The notes below the pieces were generated by a model. The model was not told the DNA's origin and did not search any database. It saw nothing but the letters and a program-made list of their open reading frames with translations. Shown here one piece after another: positions 14,005-21,716 of a stretch of DNA of 64,000 nucleotides; within the stretch, counting starts at the first letter, position 1, and every line of letters starts with the position of its first letter. Both the position numbers and the translations under genes were made by a program. Origin of the DNA: DASSLY01 sp035689185 (lineage in GTDB: Bacteria; Actinomycetota; Actinomycetes; Actinomycetales; Dermatophilaceae); assembly GCA_035689185.1 (NCBI GenBank), contig DASSLY010000078.1, positions 1 through 64,000 on the forward strand, given 5' to 3'.

Positions 14005-16077
14005 TTAGTGCAGCGCAGCGACCCAGCGGCCAACGCGCCGCGCATCCTGGCGCCGCCGTTCGTAGCGGGCTCCCAGCACTACCAGACCAAGACCAACGGA
14101 ACCCAGGCTCAGCCAGCGCGGAAGCCCGACAGCGTACGGTGCCAGCTGGGACACAGCGACCACAGTCACCGCGAGCGTGCCGACGAGCACCGGCGCCTGC
14201 CAGCGGACCGCCATCCCGGTGATCAACATCCCGGCCCCGACGACCAGCACCAGGAGTGGCCTGGTGAGACCGGCGTCATCCAGGCTCACAGCTGCCGACG
14301 GCAGCAAAGCCGCGGACAAGGCGGGTCCGAAGGTGAGCCATGACGGCGAAGCCGGCTGCCGGCGCATCCGGACGTAGCCGACGAGCGCCGCGAGCCCGGC
14401 CAGTGGCAAGCTGTAGGCCTCGATGGCGTCGACCTGTCGGTCGAGCAGGAGCGCCCAGATCGAGGCTGAGCAGCTGCCGACGCCCACCACCGCGACATAC
14501 CCGCGCGCCGGCAGGATCCCGTAGCCAAGAGCGGTCAAGCCGACGAATCCGAGCACGGCGGCCAGTGCCTCCGGGCCGGCGTCAGATCCGAGGCCGATCG
14601 CATACAGCGTCGTGATCACCGCGGTTGAGGCCAGCACAATCTCCTCGGTGTGGGTGCGGCGCCAGCCGGCAAGGCCGGCCATGATCATGGCCGCACAGGT
14701 CATTGCGACAGCCGCCGGTGTCGGACCCGCCGGCAACGTGGCGACCGCGGCCGCCGCCGCTCCGCAGCCGGCGCCGTATCCGACTGCGAGCGGCCGGCCG
14801 AAGGATCGCCACACGGCCGTGACGCCGGCACACACGGTAAGGGCCGTCAGCGCCGCGGTCAGCGGGGCAGCATCTGCTCCGCTACCGATGTCGGTCCGGT
14901 CTGCCAGGGTGATCACGGCACCGGCAGCAACCAGGTGTCCGATTGTCAGGACAGTCCCGAGCTGACCGGATCGAAGAGGCCGGCCCGAGGCGGCGATCGC
15001 GGTGAGGAGGCCGGTGGTGCCGAGGACTGTCGCAGCGAGCCCAGCGGGACTGGCATGTCCGGCAATCCCGACGACGGTCAGCGCGGCAGCTCCGATGGCG
15101 GCGGCGGCGAGCACCGGCCGCGTACGGGCCCCCTCCAGTCCGCGCCCGAGCCCTGCGACAGCGCCCGCACCGACCGCAGCCAGCGCTGCAACCATCGCGC
15201 AGACGAGGCCGTTTGCGGCCAGCGGATCGGTGAAGACCTCGATCAGCGCGGCGACCCAGGTGAGAGCGAGATATGCCGCCGCTGCAACCCCCAGCGAGAT
15301 CCGAGTGCTCCGTGGCTGCGCCGACAAGATCCGACCGAGTGCCGCGAAGCAGACTGTCACCAGCAGAAATACCAGGGAGCTGATTTGGGCGCTGACACCG
15401 AATGAGACGTCTGCGGCGATGAGACCCGCGCTGGGTGCCACCGCGGCCGCGGCGACTGCCGCTATCTGGAAGGTGTGAACACGTCGGTCGGCCATGCTGA
15501 CTGCGGCGAACGCAGCAGCGAGAACCGCGGCCAGAACGGCGGCGTAGCCAGCGCCGTTGACCGCCTGCAGCCCGGCGAGGTTCAGCTCGTAGGCGGCGGC
15601 GACGTCGACCACTGCGAGGCCGACAGTCAGGACGGCCCCCGCCTCGGCTGTGGATCTGAGCTGTCGCCGGGCGAGCCGCACGGTGACGGCGCCCGCGAGC
15701 ACCGTTGCCGCGGCCATCACACCCACTTGGCCGGCCACGCCGATGAGCGACCAGGCCACCGCCAGAAAGACCGCCGCAGCGGTGATCAGCAGCAGCACAC
15801 CCGCCCCCAACAGCAACTGCTGGCCACTGAACGGCGTTGCCCGCGTCGATGCCGTGATCCTGCTGGCAGGTGGCCTGACCTGCGTCGCGACCCGGGCGCT
15901 GTCCCGTAGCTGGTTCAGCAGCCGCACGCGCTCGGACTGGAGAGATGTGATCGCCTGGTCGACCTGCCACAGGCGAAACGCGAGCGGGCCGGTCAACGGC
16001 AGGCCGCAGGCCGGGCAATCCGGCGCGGGGCTGCCCAGACTCTTATTGCAGGACGGGCAGTGGATCTGATTCCGCAT
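14005..16077 (-). CDS. Large multi-pass membrane protein with N-terminal zinc ribbon
   Basis: 690 residues. The first 30 residues hold a zinc ribbon (CPSCNK and CPACGLPL), then a short helical region (AFRLWQVDQAITSLQSERVRLLNQL) and more than 15 hydrophobic segments rich in Ala, Val and Leu. ATG 16077 has AGAGG 7 nt upstream on the minus strand. No transporter motif is visible. Proteins with this build are widespread in actinobacteria but uncharacterised, as far as I know. The stop lies 30 nt upstream of the start of the nucleotidyltransferase gene in the same direction, so the two could be co-transcribed. Confidence 0.8.
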   Translation of the reverse strand: MRNQIHCPSCNKSLGSPAPDCPACGLPLTGPLAFRLWQVDQAITSLQSERVRLLNQLRDSARVATQVRPPASRITASTRATPFSGQQLLLGAGVLLLITAAAVFLAVAWSLIGVAGQVGVMAAATVLAGAVTVRLARRQLRSTAEAGAVLTVGLAVVDVAAAYELNLAGLQAVNGAGYAAVLAAVLAAAFAAVSMADRRVHTFQIAAVAAAAVAPSAGLIAADVSFGVSAQISSLVFLLVTVCFAALGRILSAQPRSTRISLGVAAAAYLALTWVAALIEVFTDPLAANGLVCAMVAALAAVGAGAVAGLGRGLEGARTRPVLAAAAIGAAALTVVGIAGHASPAGLAATVLGTTGLLTAIAASGRPLRSGQLGTVLTIGHLVAAGAVITLADRTDIGSGADAAPLTAALTALTVCAGVTAVWRSFGRPLAVGYGAGCGAAAAAVATLPAGPTPAAVAMTCAAMIMAGLAGWRRTHTEEIVLASTAVITTLYAIGLGSDAGPEALAAVLGFVGLTALGYGILPARGYVAVVGVGSCSASIWALLLDRQVDAIEAYSLPLAGLAALVGYVRMRRQPASPSWLTFGPALSAALLPSAAVSLDDAGLTRPLLVLVVGAGMLITGMAVRWQAPVLVGTLAVTVVAVSQLAPYAVGLPRWLSLGSVGLGLVVLGARYERRRQDARRVGRWVAALH

Positions 16078-16254
16078 GGGTCGACCTCTCGCACGGTCAC
16101 GCGGGCTGCGTGATGACACCACGGTGGCAGGATGCGAGGCCGAGCCTCATGGTTTTCGGCGCGTTTCGATGCAAAGATCCACCTACGGGATGAGCGGCTC
16201 AGGGCATCGCTGCTACCAGGGATGGAGTGTCGCCGTTCCCGGGCTCCGCGCCAG

Positions 16255-17259
16255 TCAGGAGCCGGTGCCGTCGACCGCGTACGGCTCAATGGCCTCTATC
16301 TCTTCCTGGCTCAGCGCTGGATACGACAGCGCGGCAACGTTCTGCTCGAGCTGGGCCACGCTGGACGCGCCGATGATTGCGGATGTCACCGAGTCGTGTC
16401 GTAGAACCCAGTTCAGTGCCAGCTGGGCGAGGCTCTGTCCGCGGCCGGCCGCGATCTCGTTGAGCGCACGAGCCCGCTGGAGGTAGGTGTCCTCAATCGA
16501 GCTTTCGGACAGGAACCGGCTCGTTGCCGCCCTCGAGTCCTGCGGAACGGTGCCTTCCAGGTAGCGGTCGGTCAGCAAGCCCTGAGCGAGCGGGGAGAAC
16601 ACGATGCACCCGGCGCCCACCTCGTCGATTGCCGGCAGCAGGCCGTCCTCCAACCCTCGGTTGAACATCGAGTAGACGGGCTGATGAATCAACAAGGGCA
16701 CCTTGTGCTCGGCGAGCGCCGCAGCGGCCGCCCGCGTCTGGTCGGGGTTGTAGCTGGAGATACCGACGTATAGCGCCTTGCCCTGGTGCACCGTACTCGC
16801 CAGCGCTCCCATGGTCTCGTCGATCGGCGTGTCCGGGTCGGGACGGTGGGAGTAGAAGATGTCGAGGTAGTCCAAGCCCATTCGCTGCAGGGACTGGTCC
16901 AGCGAAGCCAGCAGGTACTTTCGGGAGCCCCACTCGCCGTAGGGGCCGGGCCACATGTCGTAGCCCGCCTTGGTGGAGATGATCATCTCGTCACGGTAGT
17001 GGCGGAAGTCCTCGGCGAAGATCCGGCCGAAGTTCGTCTCCGCGCTCCCCGGCGGCGGGCCGTAGTTGTTCGCCAGGTCCACATGGGTCACGCCCAGATC
17101 GAAACCGCGCCGGAGGATCGCGCGCTGAGTTTCCAGCGGGCGCTCATGCCCGAAGTTGTGCCACAGCCCGAGCGACAGCGCGGGCAGCTGGAGACCGCTC
17201 CGGCCCGATCGGCGGTACAGCATCTCGGAGTAGCGGGAGTCGGCGGCGACGTAGCTCAT
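16255..17259 (-). CDS. Aldo/keto reductase (L-glyceraldehyde-3-phosphate reductase type)
   Basis: 334 residues. An NADPH-dependent TIM-barrel oxidoreductase: the catalytic set is seen as Asp and Tyr in THVDLANNYGPPPGSAE, Lys in ISTKAGYDMWPGPYG and His in FYSHRPDPDTP. The GYDMWPGPYGEWGSRKYL pattern is typical of the YghZ/Kv-beta-like group that reduces L-glyceraldehyde 3-phosphate and methylglyoxal. The start ATG 17259 is 8 nt after a TAGCAT box. It is transcribed away from the FolP2-type gene. The physiological substrate is not certain. Confidence 0.9.
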   Translation of the reverse strand: MSYVAADSRYSEMLYRRSGRSGLQLPALSLGLWHNFGHERPLETQRAILRRGFDLGVTHVDLANNYGPPPGSAETNFGRIFAEDFRHYRDEMIISTKAGYDMWPGPYGEWGSRKYLLASLDQSLQRMGLDYLDIFYSHRPDPDTPIDETMGALASTVHQGKALYVGISSYNPDQTRAAAAALAEHKVPLLIHQPVYSMFNRGLEDGLLPAIDEVGAGCIVFSPLAQGLLTDRYLEGTVPQDSRAATSRFLSESSIEDTYLQRARALNEIAAGRGQSLAQLALNWVLRHDSVTSAIIGASSVAQLEQNVAALSYPALSQEEIEAIEPYAVDGTGS

Positions 17260-17267
17260 GGACCGTC

Positions 17268-17273
17268 ATGCTA
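17268..17273 (-). promoter_or_regulatory. Leaderless-type -10 box of the aldo/keto reductase gene
   Basis: On the minus strand TAGCAT lies 8 nt before ATG 17259. Confidence 0.5.
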
Positions 17274-17333
17274 GTTGGCACCGCGGACACCTCCCTTACG
17301 GCTGGAGTTCGCCGATGCTGGCGACCGCTGCCC

Positions 17334-17339
17334 TACGAT
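17334..17339 (+). promoter_or_regulatory. Leaderless-type -10 box of the FolP2-type gene
   Basis: TACGAT lies 6 nt before GTG 17346, which decides this start over in-frame codons further upstream. Confidence 0.5.
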
Positions 17340-17345
17340 CACGCA

Positions 17346-18239
17346 GTGAGCCCGTACTTCCCACCGCTGCGGCACCCGGTGCGCCGGATAGGTCGACGGA
17401 CGTTTGACTTCTCCCGGCAGATCGCCGTCATGGGCATCGTCAACCGGACACCGGACTCGTTCTTCGACCAGGGCAGCACCTTCGCTCTCGAGCGTGCCGT
17501 GGAAGCCGCCCTGGCGGCAGCGCAGGCCGGTGCCAGCTGGGTCGACATCGGTGGAGTGCCGTTCTCCCCCGACACCCCTGACGTCACCGAGGCCGAGGAG
17601 CTCGACCGGGTGCTGCCCGTCGTGGAGGCTGTTGCCGCCGCGTCGGACGTCGTGATCTCGGTCGACACTTTCCGCCCCGGCGTGGCGGAACGATGCATCT
17701 CGGCGGGTGCATCAGTTGTCAACGACACCACCGGGCTGCACGACCCGAGGACGGCGCAAGTGGTGGCCGCCTCCGACGCTACGCTAGTCATCACTCATAG
17801 CCTGGCCCGGCCACGTTCGCACTTCCCGCGGCCGGTGTATGGAGATGTCGTCGCCGAGGTCCGCGACTTTCTGGTAGCCAAGGTTGATCTGGCCAGCCGA
17901 CTCGGAGTGCCCGAGAGCAGGCTGGTCATCGACCCCGGGCATGACCTGAACAAGAACACCTTGCACTCACTGGAGCTGACTCGTCGGCTGAGCGAGATCG
18001 CGGCCATCGGGCTCCCGCTGCTGGCGGCGGTCTCCAACAAGGACTTCATCGGTGAGGCGACCGGACTCGCCAAGCCCGACCGGCGATCGGCGTCCATCGC
18101 CGCGGCCACCGTCTGCATGCTGAACGGCGCCCGGATCCTCCGCATGCACGATGTCGCCGCATCGGTGGAGGCCGCCACGATCACCGAGGCGGTCCTCGGA
18201 TTCCGGCAACCCAACTACCTTCGACACAACATCGACTGA
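17346..18239 (+). CDS. folP2: Dihydropteroate synthase-like protein, FolP2 type
   Basis: 297 residues with the pterin-binding TIM-barrel fold. MGIVNRTPDSFFDQG, VDIGG, ISVDTFRPGVAERC, NDTTG and IDPGHDLNKNTLHSLELTRRL are visible. The loop that in true DHPS reads close to GGESTRPG is replaced by GGVPFSPDTPDV, and the usual SRK motif reads SNKDFIGE. These changes, as I recall them, match mycobacterial FolP2 (Rv1207), which lies outside folate operons and for which DHPS activity has not been shown. No other folate gene is in this window. A role near envelope glycan synthesis has been suggested for relatives by neighbourhood only. Confidence 0.85.
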   Translation: MSPYFPPLRHPVRRIGRRTFDFSRQIAVMGIVNRTPDSFFDQGSTFALERAVEAALAAAQAGASWVDIGGVPFSPDTPDVTEAEELDRVLPVVEAVAAASDVVISVDTFRPGVAERCISAGASVVNDTTGLHDPRTAQVVAASDATLVITHSLARPRSHFPRPVYGDVVAEVRDFLVAKVDLASRLGVPESRLVIDPGHDLNKNTLHSLELTRRLSEIAAIGLPLLAAVSNKDFIGEATGLAKPDRRSASIAAATVCMLNGARILRMHDVAASVEAATITEAVLGFRQPNYLRHNID

Positions 18240-18279
18240 CCGCCCCCGATCGCGGACCCGGGATGTCAGCGGCCGCAAC

Positions 18280-18285
18280 TACGCT
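18280..18285 (+). promoter_or_regulatory. Leaderless-type -10 box of the five-gene MoxR/VWA cluster
   Basis: TACGCT lies 7 nt before ATG 18293 and favours that start over ATG 18263. All five genes downstream overlap, so this is probably the cluster's promoter. Confidence 0.5.
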
Positions 18286-18292
18286 GTCGGCC

Positions 18293-19282
18293 ATGGTCGT
18301 TGAGGGACGAGATCGGACGCGCACCCAGGCGTCGGATGCGGCCGCGCAGCGGGCCGCCGCCCGGCAGGAGCGCGTCGCCGCCGGGCTCGATGACCTGGAC
18401 CGCTGGCTCTCCGACCAGGTGCGCAATGGGCTCGCCGGTTGGGAGCGGGCCGGTTACGGGCCCCTCGACCAGGTTGCCTCGAGGCTGGTCGACGCGCAGG
18501 CGCCCGGAGCGGCTGGGATGGTCCGCTCGATCGCCAGCGAGATTGGCCGTGAGGACTGGCCCAGCAGGGTGCTGCTGGCGCTGGCCGGGCTGCATCTGCT
18601 GGCCAAGGCGCACGCGCGGCTCAGCGTGCTGCCGGAGGATCTGGCGGCGACGGTGCGCTCGCGGGTGGGCTATACGGTCGGCAAGGAGAGCGTCCTTGCC
18701 GGTCCGCCGGTTTCCGACCGGTGGTGTGCCGTGGGATCGGTGGACTCGGTGGAGTACTACCTGCAGACGCGGCGCGTCTGGCTATGGGGTGGTCGGACCC
18801 AACGCTGGGCGTTGTGGCTCGCCTTCGCGCCGCCCGGTCGTGCCCTGGACGGATCGGTCGCCCCTGGTCGAACCTACGTCGGCGACCTGCACTTCTATCC
18901 AGGGTCAGGTCAGTTCCGCGCACTGCCCGGGGAGATCCAGGAGATCGAGGAGGTGCAGGTGCCACCGGCGCTTGACCTCGCGGCGGCTGCATTCCGGTTC
19001 GCGGCGCTGGTGGCGGAGGACCCGTGGGCGGATCGGATGCCGGTGGTTCTGACCGGGACGCCGGTCGAACCCGGACAGACATCCGGGCCCTGGCGATTTC
19101 GGGACCGCGAAGGCTACGCCTGCGACCTGCTCGGCCTGGAGGACGATCCGTGGCCGCTCGTTGCCCACGCTGCAGCGGGGCCGGTCAATCTGCTCGGCGA
19201 GTACGGGCCGGCCGGATTGCGCCCGCTCGCGATCATGCCCGACGTTCGCGGGCGTCCTTTCACTCCACGGTTGACGCCATGA
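18293..19282 (+). CDS. MoxR/VWA-cluster protein related to SWIM zinc-finger proteins, SWIM domain absent
   Basis: 329 residues. The body (LDRWLSDQVRNGLAGWERAGYGPLDQVASRLVDAQAPG, then VWLWGGRTQRWALWLAFAPP) resembles, from memory, the post-SWIM region of proteins that open this cluster in other actinobacteria. Those begin with a SWIM zinc finger (CxC...CxH). Here no CxC motif exists: the only Cys residues are isolated (DRWCAVG, YACDLL), and folP2 ends 53 nt upstream, leaving no room for the missing domain. The protein therefore seems to be an N-terminally shortened version. Its last codons overlap the next start (ATGA). The molecular function is not known. Confidence 0.7.
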   Translation: MVVEGRDRTRTQASDAAAQRAAARQERVAAGLDDLDRWLSDQVRNGLAGWERAGYGPLDQVASRLVDAQAPGAAGMVRSIASEIGREDWPSRVLLALAGLHLLAKAHARLSVLPEDLAATVRSRVGYTVGKESVLAGPPVSDRWCAVGSVDSVEYYLQTRRVWLWGGRTQRWALWLAFAPPGRALDGSVAPGRTYVGDLHFYPGSGQFRALPGEIQEIEEVQVPPALDLAAAAFRFAALVAEDPWADRMPVVLTGTPVEPGQTSGPWRFRDREGYACDLLGLEDDPWPLVAHAAAGPVNLLGEYGPAGLRPLAIMPDVRGRPFTPRLTP

Positions 19283-20613
19283 GGGATGCCTGGTCGGAGA
19301 TTGTGACAACCGCCCTGCTCGGGACCGAACGCCGGAGGCCCGCAGCCGATCTTGGCGAGCCGTGGGCGGAGTCTGCCGTGTCGGCCGGAAGCCAAGCTGC
19401 CGAACGGCTGCTCGACCTGGCCGTCGCCTACCGAGCTGCGCTGCGCACGACCCCCGTTGCCAAGCCCGTACCCAAACCTCCGAGCGCTCCGCACGGTCAG
19501 CTGCCGACCGCCCCACTTCCAGCCCGAGACCTGCTGGACGGGTTGCTGCTCAGACCTGACCCGGCCTTGATCATCATCTGGTTGACCGAATGCGTTGATC
19601 ATGGAATGACGATCGCGCCCCAGAGCTGGACCCCGCTAGCCGACCATCTGGTTCGCCACCGGAACTACCCGCCCCAACTCCTGCGTGCTGCGCTGGGGCC
19701 GCACGGGATGTGGTTCCTGGAAAGAAATCCACGCTGGTCCGCGGTGCATGCCCGGCTGGTCGGAGCACCGGAGGTCCGCCTAGATGATCAGGCTGGTGCT
19801 GATGATCAAGATGTAACCGGCGCCGGACGACCCAACCAGCGTGCGATGGACGCAGTGCGGCTCGGTAACCGCGACGACGGTACGCCGTTCTTGATCATCG
19901 AGCCGCCGACCGTCGACGACCAGATGCGCAGGGACGGCACCTCGCCCCGGCCACCGGCTCGGAGCCGGATCGGCGCCGGTGCATATGTGATCCGGCAACT
20001 GGTGGCCGCGGCGGACGCCGCGCTCTGGCAGGAGCGCTGGCAGCACGCTCCGGAATGGATCCTCGACCTGGCCTCGACCACCGCGCCCGGATGGGCCGAT
20101 GACCTTTGCGCTGGTTGGGCTGCTGCCGCGGTCCGTGACGGGCATGTCGGCTGGGCCGTGGCGCTGACCCAGATGGGCTATCGGGGAGGCCACTCCAGCG
20201 CACTGCAGGCGTTGCTTCCCGCCCGTCAGCGACTGGCCCTGCTGCACCGCTGGCTGGAGGCGGACCGACCGGCCGAGATGATCATGGATCTGGTGCTGTC
20301 CTGTCCCGACCCCTGGCCGCGAGCCGTCTCCGTGTTTGCCCTGCACCTGCTGGGAAGCGGAGCGCTGGGACGATCCAGCGTCGAGTTCGGCGCCGCCGTC
20401 GGCGCCCGACTGCCGCTTGAAGCCGTCCACCGAGACAAGGACGAGGATGGACACCTCGTGATGACCATCGGCCAGTCGGCGGTCCCGGCGAACCAGGCCA
20501 TGCGGGTCCGCGAAGCCCTTGCCGCCCTTGAGGAGACGCTGCGGCTGCGCTCGGCGATCCATCGAGCATTCCAGCCCGACTCCGCCGCCAACGACCCCAG
20601 GAGTGCACCATGA
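19279..20613 (+). CDS. DUF5691 family protein
   Basis: 444 residues, start ATG 19279 overlapping the previous stop by 4 nt. The N-terminus MRDAWSEIVTTALLGTERR is typical of DUF5691. The rest is mostly helical with repeated Trp/Leu-rich segments (FLERNPRWSAVHARLVG, WQHAPEWILDLAS, LPARQRLALLHRWLEA) suggestive of a helical-repeat scaffold, an inference only. It is always seen, as I recall, next to a MoxR ATPase and DUF5682/VWA genes, as here. No catalytic motif is apparent. Confidence 0.8.
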   Translation: MRDAWSEIVTTALLGTERRRPAADLGEPWAESAVSAGSQAAERLLDLAVAYRAALRTTPVAKPVPKPPSAPHGQLPTAPLPARDLLDGLLLRPDPALIIIWLTECVDHGMTIAPQSWTPLADHLVRHRNYPPQLLRAALGPHGMWFLERNPRWSAVHARLVGAPEVRLDDQAGADDQDVTGAGRPNQRAMDAVRLGNRDDGTPFLIIEPPTVDDQMRRDGTSPRPPARSRIGAGAYVIRQLVAAADAALWQERWQHAPEWILDLASTTAPGWADDLCAGWAAAAVRDGHVGWAVALTQMGYRGGHSSALQALLPARQRLALLHRWLEADRPAEMIMDLVLSCPDPWPRAVSVFALHLLGSGALGRSSVEFGAAVGARLPLEAVHRDKDEDGHLVMTIGQSAVPANQAMRVREALAALEETLRLRSAIHRAFQPDSAANDPRSAP

Positions 20614-21716
20614 GCGACGTCACCCGGACGCCGGTGAACTCCGATGTGCTGCGGCCACACGCCGAGCAGATCTTCTCCGCCGAGCTGACCGCGCTCGAGT
20701 CCTCCGACGACCGACCCCGACCCCCACGATGGCGGATGTCGCCCTGGGCCGTTGTCACCTACCTGATGGGTGGCACGCTTCCCGACGGAACCGTGATCAC
20801 GCCGAAGTACGTGGGATCCCGTCGCTTGATCGAGGTAGCCGTCGCCACCATGGCCACCGACCGTGCCCTGCTGCTCCTCGGGGTGCCTGGGACCGCCAAG
20901 TCGTGGGTGTCGGAGCATCTCACCGCCGCGATCTCGGGCAACTCAACCCTGCTGGTGCAGGGCACGTCAGGGACTCCAGAGGAGGCGATCCGGTACGGCT
21001 GGAACTATGCCCGGCTGCTGGCCGAGGGCCCCACTGAGGCTGCTCTGGTGCCCTCGCCCGTAATCGTGGCGATGCAGACCGGCGCGGTCGCCCGGATCGA
21101 GGAGCTCACCCGGATCCCAGCCGACGTGCAGGACGCGCTGATCACCGTGCTGTCGGAGAAGTCGCTGCCGATTCCTGAGCTGGGGCTGGAGGTGGCCGCC
21201 CTCAAGGGCTTCAACCTCGTGGCCACCGCCAACGACCGCGACCGCGGGGTCAACGAGCTGTCCTCAGCCCTGCGGCGACGGTTCAACACTGTCGTCCTGC
21301 CGCTGCCCAGCAACGCCGAGGACGAGGTCAGCATCGTCTCCACTCGCGTGGCGGACATGTCAGCATCGCTCGAGCTGCCGCCGGTGCCAGCCGCGATCGA
21401 GGAGATCCGGCGGGTGGTCACCGTGTTCCGGGAGCTTCGCTCGGGCGTCACCGTCGACGGCCGAACCAAGATCAAAAGTCCCTCCGGGACCCTGTCCACC
21501 GCCGAGGTCATCTCCGTGATCACCAGCGGCATGGCGCTTTCGGCCCATTTCGGGGACGGCGCGCTGCGGCCCGCTGACATCGCGTCCGGGATCGTCGGTG
21601 CGGTGGTGAAGGACCCGGTCGCCGACCACGTTGCCTGGAGCGAGTACCTGGAGGTCGTGGTTCGCGAGCGGATCGGCTGGGCGGAGTTCTACAGCGCCTG
21701 CCGGGAGATGTCCTAG
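20610..21716 (+). CDS. MoxR-type AAA+ ATPase
   Basis: 368 residues, start ATG 20610 overlapping the previous stop (ATGA). Walker A is GVPGTAKS with Lys97, followed by the MoxR-like insert GTSGTPEEAIRYGWNYA, the Walker B/sensor region RIEELTRIPADVQDALITVLSEK, and sensor 1 ATANDRDRGVNELSSALRRRF. MoxR ATPases work with VWA proteins as remodelling chaperones that insert metals or activate client proteins. The VWA partner is two genes downstream, so the client may be the DUF5682 or DUF5691 protein between or beside them. Confidence 0.92.
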   Translation: MSDVTRTPVNSDVLRPHAEQIFSAELTALESSDDRPRPPRWRMSPWAVVTYLMGGTLPDGTVITPKYVGSRRLIEVAVATMATDRALLLLGVPGTAKSWVSEHLTAAISGNSTLLVQGTSGTPEEAIRYGWNYARLLAEGPTEAALVPSPVIVAMQTGAVARIEELTRIPADVQDALITVLSEKSLPIPELGLEVAALKGFNLVATANDRDRGVNELSSALRRRFNTVVLPLPSNAEDEVSIVSTRVADMSASLELPPVPAAIEEIRRVVTVFRELRSGVTVDGRTKIKSPSGTLSTAEVISVITSGMALSAHFGDGALRPADIASGIVGAVVKDPVADHVAWSEYLEVVVRERIGWAEFYSACREMS

